Below are positions 24,701 through 38,700 of a DNA stretch of 64,000 nt, in pieces. A program made the position numbers and the translations under genes. Source of the stretch: Sacculina carcini. Taxonomy: Eukaryota; Arthropoda; Thecostraca; Sacculinidae. How positions within the stretch are numbered: position 1 is the stretch's first letter; every line of letters begins with the position of its first letter. The stretch covers positions 2,538,645 through 2,602,644 of the forward strand of contig OU696585.1 in assembly GCA_916048095.2 (NCBI GenBank), in the 5' to 3' direction. The notes beneath the pieces are model-generated. The model was given only the letters and a program-made list of their open reading frames with translations. It did not search any database and was not told where the DNA came from.

Positions 24701-27700
24701 GTATTCTTACATTGCTACCTTGTGTCTTTGATATCTTGTTAGATTAACGTACCTGTAGACGCTCTGGTTGGCGCGTGGAAATGTGACCTGAACACATCTC
24801 TGCTGAAAGGTTCCGGTGGAACAAAGTTCTCGTGTCCGGAAAACATCTACATCCTCTTCAACGCTTGGAATAAAGGTGAGATGACGTCTCTTCACTTTTT
24901 GTGGACCACAATAGTGGCGCCAAGGAGGATCTGAAGGAACCGAAGGCCCCTCCCAAAATCCCATGAAAGTGTGTCAAGCCTCCCAATGAGCCCCCACCCA
25001 AAATCCTGACCATGATCATTTCGAATACAGTTCGTCATGTTTCGCCAAACCCCAAATATTTTCCTTTGGCCCCCTCTGCCCCTCACTGGAAAAATCCTGG
25101 CGCCGCCTATGGTTGACTGCCAACATATTTATAATGCATTCACACAGCCAATCAAACACAATGACAAAATAGACTGCTGAATAGGAAACCAGTGGAAACG
25201 TTTGAATAAGAGCCGTCAAACTGTGTAGACCAGTGGTTCTTGACCTTTTTTCTCTGATTCCCCACTTCTTAATGAGCCATCTCTCCATTTTCCACAACGG
25301 CGCTGACAAATTCAATAAATTCAGTTGTTACATCAGAGTAAATGTCAAGAGGTGATTAGAAACAAAAATAGACGAATTTGAATTGATAAAAACACACATT
25401 TGTTTTTCTGTCCAGCCTTATCTTCCTTAGACCTACGACCTTAGCTTCCCACTTGGCAACTCTTCCATTCCCCACAGGTTAAGAACCACTGGTGTAGATC
25501 ATTTGATCATAGCCGGTGATACATTGTCCACTAGGTAAAACTCAGCACCTACAGGAAACAATGCAAGGGTGTTGATGATGTCTGGAAAATATCATCATTT
25601 ATCTGTGGTGCTTCAGCCGAAAACTCACGAAATATACTGTTATGGAGCTGACAACTCCATATAAAATATTGGGCCACAAACGTTGCGCACATATATTGTT
25701 GTGGAGTTTCGACTGAGAGAATAGGTTTTTTGTTTACGTTGGGATTACGAAAACTACGAGTGTATGAATATTGTGTGATTGTGTATAAAAGGTTGTGATT
25801 GAGAACCTGCGTTTCCAGATTCTGAGAACCTACGTTGTAACAAATGGCGACGAGGATGGGATTTCTGGATGTTTGAAAATTCTGGAAATTTGCTTATTTG
25901 TTTCTGAAGTTTTTCGACGTGTTTTGTTGGTTCTGCATTTACTTTTGCGTGTCTCTACATACAACGCAATTTTTCAACGTGCATTTAGACTACTGCTCTG
26001 TCAATTTCGCTAAAATATTGTACTTACGTAAAGGGCAATATTACCGATAGCGAGATGGCCGATCTACAGGAGGTACTGAAGTTGATGCAGGAACAGCTGT
26101 TACAACAGCAACAACAGATGACACTGCTTACACAAGCACTGCTGACATCAGGGGTTTCACAAAATGCTGGTAATACTGCTGTTGTGCCTAATTTTGCGGC
26201 GTTTGACGCTAGTGCGGAGTTATGGTCGGACTATTGGTCCAGATTTCAGACATTTCTTGGTGCACACTCCATTGCTGAAGGCAAGCAAGCGCAGGTTTTT
26301 CTAACCAATCAATCGCCGTCCGCATACAAGCTACTGTCCAATTTGGCTCGACAGAAAAGTCCTCCAAAAGACATAAATGAGCTGACGGTGAGCGAGATCA
26401 CTGCTTTCATGGAGGATCAGTTCAACCCGAAAAAGTTTGTCATACGGGAACGATTCAGATTCTGGTCGAACATGCAAAGAAATCCGGGAGAAAAAATACA
26501 AGAACTAGCCGCGCGTATTCGCCTTGACGCGGTTACATGTGATTTTTCTGCGATCAAAGATGCACAAGATGAGGCGCTGCGCACTCGTTTCATATGCAGT
26601 GTCAACAACGAGGCGATTCTCAAAGCTCTCTTCAAGGTACAGGATGATGAGCTCAATTTCTCCAAAGCAATCACAATTGCCTTGGAAGTCGAAGAAGCGG
26701 CCAGAGTAGCCAAGGAGACCGTGTACGACACCACAAAAACTGTGAATCGTGTGGGCCCAGAAACGTCTTGTAAAAAGTTAAACGACACGCGTGCTTCAAC
26801 AGCGTCTGGCAGCTCGGATGCCAACACTACTACTAAACCACCCGAGCTGAAAACACCAATATGTTTTCGATGCTCCAAACCGGGTCATAAGGCGAACATG
26901 TGTGCTCACAAAGAGGACATTTGCAGGTATTGCCAAAAGAAAGGTCATCTCGAAGCGGCATGTTTACAGAAAAAGCGATCGCTAAAATTTAGAGAAGGTG
27001 AAGAAAGTGCGTTTCGAAAACTGAAACAACCACTGGCTTCCGACGTCACTCTGGCACATTTTGACACATCACTTCCGGTCGGCATCGCATGTGACGCATC
27101 GGAAGTGGGACTGGGTGTCGTACTGTTCCACAGGTATCCGGACGGTTCCGAAAGTCCGGTGCGTCACGCATCGAAGGTATTGACAGACTGCCAGAGGCGC
27201 TACAGTCAGATCCAGAAAGAGGCGTTGGCTATCGTATTTGAGTTGCACAAGTTTCACCAATACCTCTACGGTCGACGATTCATATTGGTGACAGACCATC
27301 GACCTCTGCTGAGTCTTTTCGGGCCTTAAAAATCCACCCCAAAACTGGCAGCCAATCGTCTGGCAAGGTGGGCATTACTACTCAACTAGCATCAATACGA
27401 TATTGAGTACCGCAACACCGGACAACACGGTAATGCAGATGCACTGAGTAGGGTACTTTCATAGTCTGATCCGGATTTCGATACCGCCGAGACGGAGAAC
27501 GACTTTGACACCGTATGTACGATACAGACTCTCGATCAACAGCTCAAGACGGTAAACGCCACTACCTTACGTAAATCTTCGGAAAAGGAGGCATCAATCA
27601 CTGCGGTGATGCGGTTTTGTCGAGAAGGCTGGCCCCCGGCTGCTTCAGATACAGAGGAGGTGAAGTACTATCGTAACATTGCTGAATCATTGTCCGTCTT

Positions 27701-29706
27701 GAACGGAGTGCTGCTGTATGGTTCCAGAGTGGTAATCCCAAGAGATCTACGGAAGGCGGTACTACAAATATTACACATTGGTCATTTCGGTGCCCAGCGA
27801 ATGAAACAGTTGGCGCGCACAGCGGTCTACTGGCCGAATATAGACAGGGACATCGAGGAGAAGTGCCGCAGTTGTGAGTCCTGCGCTGAACATCGTAACT
27901 TACCTTCAAAGCTCACAAACCATCCGTGGATGCTTACGGAAAAACCATGGAGCAGGTTACATGTGGACCATGCTATAAATTTTCTCGGACATAACTGGTT
28001 AGTTGTTACGGACGCCTACACCAAATACCCCTGCATTCATCCAACTCAGTCGATTTCTACCAAAACTACGACAGAACTACTGGAGCAAGATTTTGCTCAT
28101 TTCGGCTATCCACACACTATTGTGTCCGACAACGCAACGTGCTTCACGGGGGAGGAGTTCGGAAGGTGGTGCTCCGAGAGGGGTGTTACTCACCTTACGG
28201 GTGCCCCTTACCACCCATCCACCAACGGGGCAGCAGAGCGCTTGATCCAAACGTTCAAACGTGCGATGCGCAAGTCCACGCTTACGCCGTTGTTGGCTCT
28301 TCAAGAATTCCTAATGCAGTTTCGGCGCACTCCCACGACGAGCGGCTACTCTCCCAGCGAACTGCTCAATGGGCGCCAGATGCGTACGCTGGTCGACACG
28401 TTGCTGCCTTCTCCGGTCCACACGGCTCAGCGTCAACAAACTGCGTTGGTGAAAAGGCAGAATCAAACTGTCCGTCTGCGGTCTTCGGGAGATCCTCATC
28501 AGTACAACAATGGAGACCCCGTCTATGCACTGTACTGTGGCCCTAGGCGCGATCGGGATCCTCGGTGGGTTCAAGCCGTTGTGCTGAAAAATACAGGTTC
28601 GTGTACTTACGTCGTGAAGGTTCTACCGAGAGGCCCTTACTGGAGACGACACGTTGACCAGTTGCGACAACGTCACGTTTCGCCTCACGATACGGAGCCG
28701 GGCGAGACGTGCATAACAGAAAGTTCTGGTGATTCATCAGAACACACGGCTACGACTTCAGAGCCAGTTGCGGAGGAAAGTCCTGCAAGCACTGCGGCGG
28801 GTTCGAGTGATGGTGGTAGTCTGAGGTTGTCGCAGCGTACTCGACAACGCCGTCGGTACTGGCCGTGCGAAGACTACGTCTTCCAATCATAGGGGGAGGT
28901 GTTATGGAGCTGACAACTCCATATAAAATATTGGGCGACAAACGTTGCGCACATATATTGTTGTGGAGTTTCGACTGAGAGAGTGGGTTTTTTGTTTACG
29001 TTGGGATTACGAAAACTACGAGTGTGTGAATATTGTGTGATTGTGTAATAAAGGTTGTGATTGAGAACCTGCGTTTCCAGATTTTGAGAACCTACGTTGT
29101 AACACATACAATTATTCAAAACTACCAAGCTGCTCCAAGATCAGGCAATAATTGATAGGAAGTTAATTTTTTGAGAGAGCGAAAAAATATATGAAATGGA
29201 ATACCTGATAATAACTCTTCATAGAAGTAATACTCTATGGCTTCGTATTACGCTTAGCACCTAAATTTTGCTTCCCAAACATCTACAGTAATCTGGAATA
29301 CTGCCTGCCTTTACTACAAGATCTCACTTATCCATTTCGACCAAGTCAACGGTGAACTCACCAGCATTCAAATATAGCATACATCTCCTGGTTGAATTCG
29401 TATGAGGTATTGTTGTGTGCCAGTGAAAATGACGACGACGGTCTATGAATTACTTTGGAAATTCCATCAGTTGAGTGTGTTCGATTAATCTTTCACTCAC
29501 TGGCACAAAAATGGCCGCCTTCAATATTGCATCGGTTCGACACTGTTTTTTTGTCTTTTTCCACCGCTGTACACCTCATAGAACATGCCCTCACGCGATA
29601 TTCTGATATCCTGTATGTCTGTCTTCTGACATTTTACCCGAATAAAAAAAAATTGTCTGTCTGTGTGTGTATGTGTGTGTATGTGTGAAAAACGGCGTGC
29701 GCTGCA

Positions 29707-29740
<34 letters not shown>

Positions 29741-32700
29741 TACACAGACTACACACAAGCGTGAACACGTTCACGAACACGCACTTACTTAGAATCTCGT
29801 TCGACTATCAAAAGTCATTCAGTGCATTTTTCGTTGAAATTGTTGCAAGCAGTGTCCATCAAGAACTAATATCGAAGAAAATGACGTCCCAAAAAAGACA
29901 GAGAAAAGATAGTTTGATGGCAAGACGTTTTCATGGTGAAAATAGAATGTTTGTTGGTAAATTCACAGTGTTGAAAGCTAATAAACTGCTATTTTCTCGC
30001 AGACGATATGTGCTATTTTCCCGAGGAGGACAAATTGGCCAGCTACTTACTGGCATCGTCTGGCAAAGTGTATGTGGGCAGTCGTCGCTCTTACAAGGGT
30101 CGAAATTGGGCATTCGGCCAATACCAGCGTTACGTGCTGCCCGCCGTCGAGATGGCGCTGCGGTACTCATCTATCAAGGCAACCGACCGCGCCAACCCTG
30201 TGCGCGTTGTTCGCGCTCTCACCAACCAGGTGCCCCCAGAAGTTTAAAAATTATATTCACTTCTATAAATGAAGAGCTTGTGTTTTTTTCATATACACAT
30301 ATATGGCTAAATTTTATCTAAACCATATGCATGACTAAATTATATTTGAATTATATGAAATATCTAGTTAAATATATTTAATTTCCCAAATTCTGTATGT
30401 GTCAAAGATTAAGAGTTTCTTAAATGTTATGTTTTCACTTTTTATATTGGTATTGATATAATTATACAGTGTTAAATTTGTGTTGGTCTGACACATACCG
30501 TATTTAATTCCATTCAATAAAACTTTCTGCAAATTTACCGTTGAACTACGTTCAACCCGTCTTTTTTTAAGTTTTGTGCAAAATGGTGGATGTAGTATAA
30601 TAATGCTTGTATATTTCAACAAAACGCCACACAATTAAAAAAAAAATCAGTAATAAATAATAAATGGAATCACAACACCAAAAAAACAATCAAAAATGTG
30701 TTTTCTGTGCACGCAACTCGATGCACACATAAAACACACACGCACACACACACACACACATATATACAGACGAACACACAAGCTGATAAAAAACACATTT
30801 CTCATAATCCGCCGTGGTTTCTTTCACAGCTGAACTCGAACGCTCACCGAGGGGTGCTGCAAGGTCGCTGGAATGGAAGTTACGAAGATGGTACCGCGCC
30901 GTGGGCCTGGACCGGCAGTGGCGCCATATTCAAAGAGTATCTGAAGAACAGAGGAGAAAGCCCGGTGCTCTACGGACAGTGCTGGGTATTTTCGGCAATC
31001 TTGGTCACCGGTAAGTGCGCGCAGTGTTGAAGGCTATCCCTGTCCGAAATCACGCTAAAATCACCGAAAATCTCGACCAAAACTATTCGTCGAAATCTCT
31101 TTTGCAAATTCCCCTGGTTGAATTTCCCGGTGAATCACCGAATAAGCCTCCGATTATAATGTCGCAAAATCCTCGCTAAGATCTTCAGCAAACCTCCCGG
31201 TAAGATATTGACTAAAATCTCCATTAAATCCCAGCAAAACCATTGACTGAATCCCCGGAAGAATTCCAGGCAAATATTTCAGTCTGAATTGGGCGCAAAA
31301 TCACCATAAGAACCATCATTTGCACAACTTATTCTACGCCGTTTTGTGGAAATCATTGTATAATGGGTTGATTGTAATTGAAGATCGAATACACACAAAG
31401 CACTGTGAGGTTTCTTTGGAAAATTTCATTTTAAGTATCTTCGTGTCTGCGTGTGTGTGTGTATGTTTCCTCGCCGAGTTGATCTGGACACGATTGAGAT
31501 CTACACATCTGCATCTTGCAGTTGACATAATTTTCTTCAAATTTCTCGCATTTGTCTTTGGATTTGTGACATGCACACATCGATACAACGTCTGAAAATC
31601 TTACATACCATTCTCTATGAATTTCCTTCGATCCGGTTGTGTGTATGCATCTGTGTATCTGTTTGTGTGTGTGTGTGTGTGTGTACCGTTAGCTTGTCGT
31701 GCTCTGGGCGTGCCATGTCGCAGTGTGACCAACTTCGATTCGGCCCACGACACGGACGGCACCCTCACCATCGACCATTTCTATGACGAGAATGGCAACA
31801 AGCTTGACGTGAGTTGAAGATCAACGAGAACTATGACAGCGCCACCAGAATTTGCATCAGCATTTATCACTTCCTATACCAGTGGTTCTTAACCTGTGGG
31901 GAATTCCCCACCGGTGGGGAATGGAATAGTTGCCAAGTGGGAAGCTAAAGGATGGACAGCAGTACAAATGTGTGTTTTTATCAATTCAAATTTGTTAAAA
32001 AAATTGTTTCCAATGCCTCTGGACATTTACTTTGATGTAACAACTGAATTTATTGAATTTATCAGCGCTGTTGTGGAAAATGAAGAGATGGCTCATTAAG
32101 AAGTGGAGAATCAGAGAAAAAAGGTCAAGAACCACAGTCCTATAATAATTTTTCTATAGCGCCATTGAATTACCAGCGCAAAAAGAGACATTCATAATAT
32201 TCCCTATAAATCATAATAAAATTATAGTGAATGACAAATCACAGAAACACAACACTGACATGCAAACTCGAAAAGCAGACCTCACAAGCAAGACGGTGAG
32301 ACAAAATCAAAATCTGTGCTGCAGCTGTGCAGTGAATGAGAAAAGAAGATACGAGATTAAAGAAGAAATACAGCAAATATTACTCCAATGAGCAGCGGCG
32401 TAGATTTGTGTCGAGGCTCGGGGGGATGACAGCCATCATGTATTAGTGTTCAAGGTTGGCTCAGTGCTCAGTTGGTCAATTGCATGGGACTCTTTTAGGC
32501 AACACACATACCTCAATAAAAAGTATATTGCGTAAAGTATAATTTTTCACATGCTTATAATTTTTTACATTTTTCGTGTAATGAAATTTTTTTCCCATGC
32601 TGATTTTGATGGCAATATACCCTTCAATGTACTTGACTAAGCAGAATTATCGGAGAATATAATTGCATATTCATACCCCCAGTCAATTTGTGGGGGGTAT

Positions 32701-35700
32701 ATATACCCCCCACACACCCCGAGGATCCACTCCTATGCCAATGAGCGAAAAAATGACAGAAATACGACAGCACTTGACAGCATAACAATTCTTACTTCGT
32801 ATATAGTTTGGTGGTTTATTAGTTTGGTGATGGTTTTGTTTGCAGAGAGGACCGAACGGTGATGCAAATGATTCCATCTGGAATTTCCATGTGTGGAGCG
32901 AGGCCTGGATGACACGTCCTGATCTACCGCTGGGTTATGGTGGCTGGCAAGTGGTCGACGCAACGCCACAAGAAATGAGCGCTGGTGAGCTCGCCAATAA
33001 TTGGCCTGTTTACCTAGACGTTCGACGTGTTGTTGCTAGAGGATCCTAGTTTTCCCATAAGAAATTTGTCCCTTTACGGATTCATTATGTGTAGTTACTC
33101 GCAGATAACAGCACAACACACTTTGTATTTGCACTCCCCACTGGTCAGAACGCAGCCAACACACAGGCCAACAGTCATTAGTACACTAACTCCTCACGCG
33201 CAACTAGCCTTACACATGCAGACAAACATACATACACACTCGCATACACACACACCGCACGCGCCTTACACAGTATGTATACCGCCGGTAATCAGCTAGC
33301 GTCATCGTCACTTCGACCAATCACCGAGCAGAACCCGATCACACCACATTATGGTGATAAAATGTGTTATATTTATAAGTATTTCGCTCACCTCAATTCT
33401 CAAGATCAGTGGTTCTGTGGACAATACCCCACTGGTGGGGAATAGAAGAGTTGCCAAGTGGAAATCTAAAGGTCGGACAGAACAGAACAACTATGTGTGT
33501 TTTTATCAATTCAAATTCGTTTATTTTTGTTTGTAATGATCTGTTGACATTAACATTGATATAACAACTGAATTTATTGAATTTATCAGCGCTGTGTTGT
33601 AAAATGAAGAGATGGCTCATAAAGAAGTGTGGAATCAGAGAAATAGGGTTGAGAACCACTGAATCAAATAATGATAGATAATGAATGATAGATAGATAAG
33701 ATAATGAGCTGTCGTGTGACCGTGTGCATATTCACTGTCAAATATTTTCACTCAGTCACACGCGGTACAGTCTAGACCAGGGGCTCTTAACCGGTTGACG
33801 CTAAATGTGTAAGGATTCAAGAACATTTGATTAAGAACATTTGATGTAACGAATTTCTTCCATTCCCTCGCCTCCTGCAAAGGCAGCACATTACATTAGA
33901 ACGCTAAACCTAATCTAACCTAAAATCTATGGAAAATATAGAAACTTTTTTGTACGTTTTTTAAGCGTTTTTCTTATAAATTAGCGTTTTTAATGTTCTT
34001 GAATCCTTACACATTTAGCCTAGACCCTCATAACCGGGGTGCGAGTCTGGTTTCTAAAGAGTGCGAGGAATCCGGTGAAAAAGAAAAGAAAATATATTTT
34101 TCACCGATGCTTGTGATTTTTTCTGACATTTTGTCTTGCCGAGTCCACTAAAACAGTGTACGGCGAAATATTACGTCGTTTCTATTTTTGTCTTTTTCAT
34201 GCTAGCTATAAATAATTCAGGAGGTGTGAGAACTGACTGCTAATTTGCAAAGGATGCGAACACAGAAAAAAATTAAGAATCAATTGTCTAAGACAGAACT
34301 TGTTAATGAATCATATAAATGGATATATAATTATATAAATTCTATAAATATCTGTTGATCAAATTATGTGCGTCAAGTGAAGATTTTCGGACATAAGATT
34401 AAAATAGCTTCCAATCATGATTTCATGAATGCACATGCCATTTTATGTCAAACATATCCTAGATAAATAACCCTGAGTTATTACGGGTCATAATAATATA
34501 GTGTCTGTCTAAGAACAACAATTATAACAAGAATAATTAAGTGTGCGTCTAAGAACAACATCGAAAAATTACAGCTGTGATGGATTTTGTATTTGCAAAA
34601 ATTGACATCAATTGGCTCGGCTAATCGTCGCCTCACTTGCCTATCAATTGCAACGCGCTTACAATGATGTGTCGGGACACAGCTGGTCGTTTCGAGTGTG
34701 GTCCGTGTCCAGCGGTGGCCGTACGTCGAGGAGAGGTCGGTGTGGGCTTCGAGACTCCGTTCGTGTTCGCCGAAGTCAACGCCGATGTGGTGCACTGGAT
34801 CAAGGACAAGGAGAGTGACTGGGGGTTCTCCAAGATGTACGACAACAAGACTCGGTGAGCTGTGTCAGACGGAGGTTTAGTGCGATTAATTGGCCACGAC
34901 TTTGGCTGTAAACAGTGGCGGATCCAGAGTGCAATTTTGGGAGGGGCTGAAATAATTTGGGGGGCTGAAATTTGAGAGCGTTGAGTCATTAGGCAACGAA
35001 TTTGTGATAATGCTTCTATCAACAAATTCTACAGACATATATTTTTATTGACCTCTTTTAATAAACCTCTTGGTTATGAGGAGTTGATGGAAACATTTTG
35101 GGGACTTTCAGCTCCCTGAGCCCCCCTCTGGATCCGCCAGTGCCTGCAAACGATGCTGAGGAATTCTATAAGAAATTCTATCGCGTTTTCCAGCCGATCT
35201 TTAGCACTAGTGAGTGAAAATATATGTTGAAATAATAAAGGAGCCCAATAATATTTAAGCGGATATTTATAGACACATGCAGCTTATCAAGCCATATTTA
35301 ATTGATTTAATTGATGGCTGAAATTTGTTTGCATGCTAAATTTCAGTGTTGGCTCACTGATTTTGACGCAAAAACTAGAAGACAATATGATTGACTTCAA
35401 TGAAGATGAAGAGGACATCACCCTCAAGTACAAGGTAAACACAATACCCAACTTTTAATTGATAGATAAACCAAATTAATGAGAGGAGCGGAAACGACAT
35501 GGACCAATGAGCAATAATAATAAATGTTGATTAGTCATTCCATGATGAAAGATGTACCGCAGGTAACATTGTATAGAGGCAGTATAGTATACAGTGTAGT
35601 GGTTTTTAACCTTTTTTCTCTGATTCTCCACTTCTTAATTAGACATCTCTTCATTTTCCACATAACAGCGCTGATAAATTCAATAAGTTCAGTTGTTACA

Positions 35701-38700
35701 TCAAAGTAAATTTCAAGAGGTAATTAGAAATATAAATAAACGAATTTAAACTGTTAAAACATATTTGCCCTTCTGTCCGACATTAAGCTTCCCACTTGAC
35801 AACTCTTCCATTCCCCACCAGTGGGGAATTCCCCACAGGTTGAGAACCACTGGTGTAGAGAGCCGATATAGCCCCTGAATAGAACCAAAATGGAGTGGAA
35901 CTTTGCCGCCCCTGACAGCAGAAGCTCGTGTCGATGGTATACTTGCAAAATGAGCCATAATAGATGAATTGCGAAAAGAATGAAACAGATGATATAAAAG
36001 AAAGATATGATAAAGAAGAATGCCCATGTACAGAATGAACACCCAGACACAATATCAATGCGCACGTACGAGAACAATTTACGATCGCCTCACTTAGTAA
36101 AGCGCAGAAAAATTGGGATTCAATTAAATGCGGAGTATTCTGATTGAGCTATGCACCATCTATAGCAGGGGTTCTTAATCGGGGCTGCGAGAACTGACTT
36201 CTGATTTGAAAAGAGTGCGAACATGTGGACTGTGTGGTGTAGTGGTAGCACACCCGCCTCACAAGCGGGAGGTCCGTGGTTCGAGACCCGGCGGAGCAGA
36301 ATTTCTTGGGCGGATTCTATAATCCAACAGCCCCTTTCCACCCAGCAGTAAATGGGTACCAGATATCAGTCATGTGTTGTGTCATGAATTCTTGGGAGGT
36401 GACCCTCTCTAATACGTCTTCCGTCCTTGTGACGTCATAGCTTGGAGAGGGTCGGTTCTGCGGTGGCAGCGACCTGCACGGTGCACACCTGTGTGTGTTC
36501 ATAAGCTTCGACTTCTTCCTGTGTACTTAGGTCTGTGTACGCAGCTGTCACTTGGGCCTTTAGCCTTTAACACTTTTAACACTGAAAAAAGTTAAGAACC
36601 TCTGTTCTATAGATATTCTCCAGTTCTGGTTTCAATTCATTCCGACTCTGGACTGGTTCAAAGAGCGGATCACACACTTCAGTTCATTTTCTTCAACGTC
36701 CTTATCTAACCACTTCGCCACAAACGTACACGCGCGTGTGTGTGTGTGTGTGTGTGATGTCAGTATGCCGAAGGAACAGAGATGGAGAGGGTAGCAATGA
36801 TGAACGCGGTGAGAGCCACCAAAGAGGCACATCGGCTCTTCGACTACGCCGGCGAGAAAGAGAAGGATGTGGTGCTGGACCTGGTCGACGTGGAGTCAGT
36901 GATGATTGGACAGCCTCTACCAATCACAATCAATCTCAAGGTGAGATACAACGAGTCTGCATGCTAGCCTGTTGAGACTATAGGGTGCGCCACGTTTGGA
37001 GACTTCAGTGACGTTTTGTCCGAGTAGAACTGAAAAAAAAATTTGATATGAAATGAAATTTTTTTTAACTGAACACTTTTTAATGTTCTTCAAATATATT
37101 ATGGTATCAGCACTGGCTGCCTTCTTATATTCAGCCACTAGCTCATTTGACACTGCGTCGAATGCTTGACAGAATTTGAGCGACAAAACGAGGACAATTT
37201 CGGCCATTGTTCACGCTGATACGTGCTATTATAATGGCATCAGGGCTCACACAATTCTTCACCGAGCGCTCAAATTTGAGATGAAACCGCATGCTGGTAA
37301 AATATCCATACATGCATATATATATAATACATATTGTATTGAATTGTATTGAAAATTCGTATACAAGCATAATCTTTTCATGTGTATGAAAAAAATAATG
37401 AAATTGATTGTGTCGGTTGATAATTTTGCTATAAATGAAAAATTTGGCATGAATTACTGGGCTTTGCTTGCTGAAATCGCTTTGTAAAATTGTAGACGAA
37501 CGAAGATTGGCAACAATTATGCGTGCGTGCTGTGGTTTCAGAGAGGACGGAACAATTGGAAATATTGACCAAGAACTACATGGACAAACTGGTCGAGTAT
37601 TGTGTGGTGAAGGTTTTCACGATATGCAAGGTGGTGGAGACTAGGCAGGCATTGAGTGCCGAGGACGACTTCCAGATCGCCAAACCCAAGCTGAAGATCC
37701 AGGTGTATATTATATACACTCATGTAGGTACAAACGGCCGGGGAGGTTAATATTTGTTGAGGGACCCGTTGTCTCACGCATGATATTGAAATTTATCATA
37801 AAGTAGCGCATTAAACTACCGTCAGTCCCCAGGAGACCGAGGGGCTGCTCGTAACTGCATTTTCACAAAGTGGGACTTCTATTATAATGGTGCTTTATTT
37901 ATAATTGGGCCCCAATCACGGACCTCGGAGGCGGGTTCATAAGACCTCGCGTCGGCTCTGATAGTTTCAACCATTTCCTGTGTGGGATGGATATGACAAC
38001 CAGAGTGATCATATTTCCGATTGCTGTTTGCTTCTGTAACAGGTTCATCCTGAAAAGCTTAGCGTTGGCGACCAGCTGTATGTTAAATTTTCGCTGAAGA
38101 ACCCACTGCAGTACGTTCTCACCGATCTTGTGTTGCGCTACGAAATCAGCGGACTGCTGGACCCGCAAGCTGTCAAACTTCCCAGGTGAGTGGGGATTTG
38201 ATAACATCTCACACACATACATACACACATACATACATACAAACACGCTGCTTCAGTCTCACATTTCTCATATTTCTGATACACTGTGGTATTCAACAAA
38301 GCACATCTCAACAAGCTATTATCTTAATTCATGTTAGAACATTTTTTTTCACTGGAAATTGACGGAAACATGATTGAGCTTTATTTCAAATATCATCATA
38401 GCTTAATATCATCATAATATTTGCTGAGGAAAATGTTTCAAATCTCGAAATTTCCTCAATTATTTGTTCATAGCAAATAGTAGCTCTGGTGTTTTACTGC
38501 TCAGATATTTAAATATTCACACTCGAATGTTGTATTTTCTTAGTATGATGCACAAATGTAATCGGACGATACTGTCAACTATTTGGGATAGTCGACCAAA
38601 TTTGACAGGACCGATTTGGTGAATTCCGCAACCATCTCACTTGGTGATTTTCTCTGTCCAGTTCGGTCGCCGCGTCCGGCGAGTTCAACTACAGCACGAA

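Larger units (their letters stand above)
25638..29104 (+). mobile_element. Ty3/gypsy (Mag-clade) LTR retrotransposon, internally deleted
   Basis: 3467-bp element in transglutaminase intron 4. Both 205-bp LTRs run TGTTATGG...TTGTAACA. Flanking pentamers are TATAC and CATAC, an imperfect target duplication. A likely primer-binding site (TGGCGACGAGGATGGG) follows the 5' LTR and a purine tract (AGGGGGAGG) precedes the 3' LTR. Protease and reverse transcriptase are missing through a 1.4-kb deletion relative to the copy at 50254. The LTRs differ at about six positions. Confidence 0.92.
19810..33470 (+). repeat. Segmental duplication, copy 1
   Basis: Similarity with 44410-64000 starts abruptly near 19810 (shared run begins TTATTTCGTTAAAT) and continues in direct orientation through transglutaminase exon 8 to at least 33470, where the other copy meets the window end. 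Identity by eye is about 98%. Size differences are explained by three events: a 1.4-kb deletion here in the Mag-type element, a 259-bp LTR-like insertion here at 33090, and a 4.75-kb LTR element in the other copy. Confidence 0.93.

Noticed and set aside
33901-33925. Telomere-like CCTAA words
   Set aside because: They belong to the family B MITE core and occur at 10965 as well; not a telomeric array.
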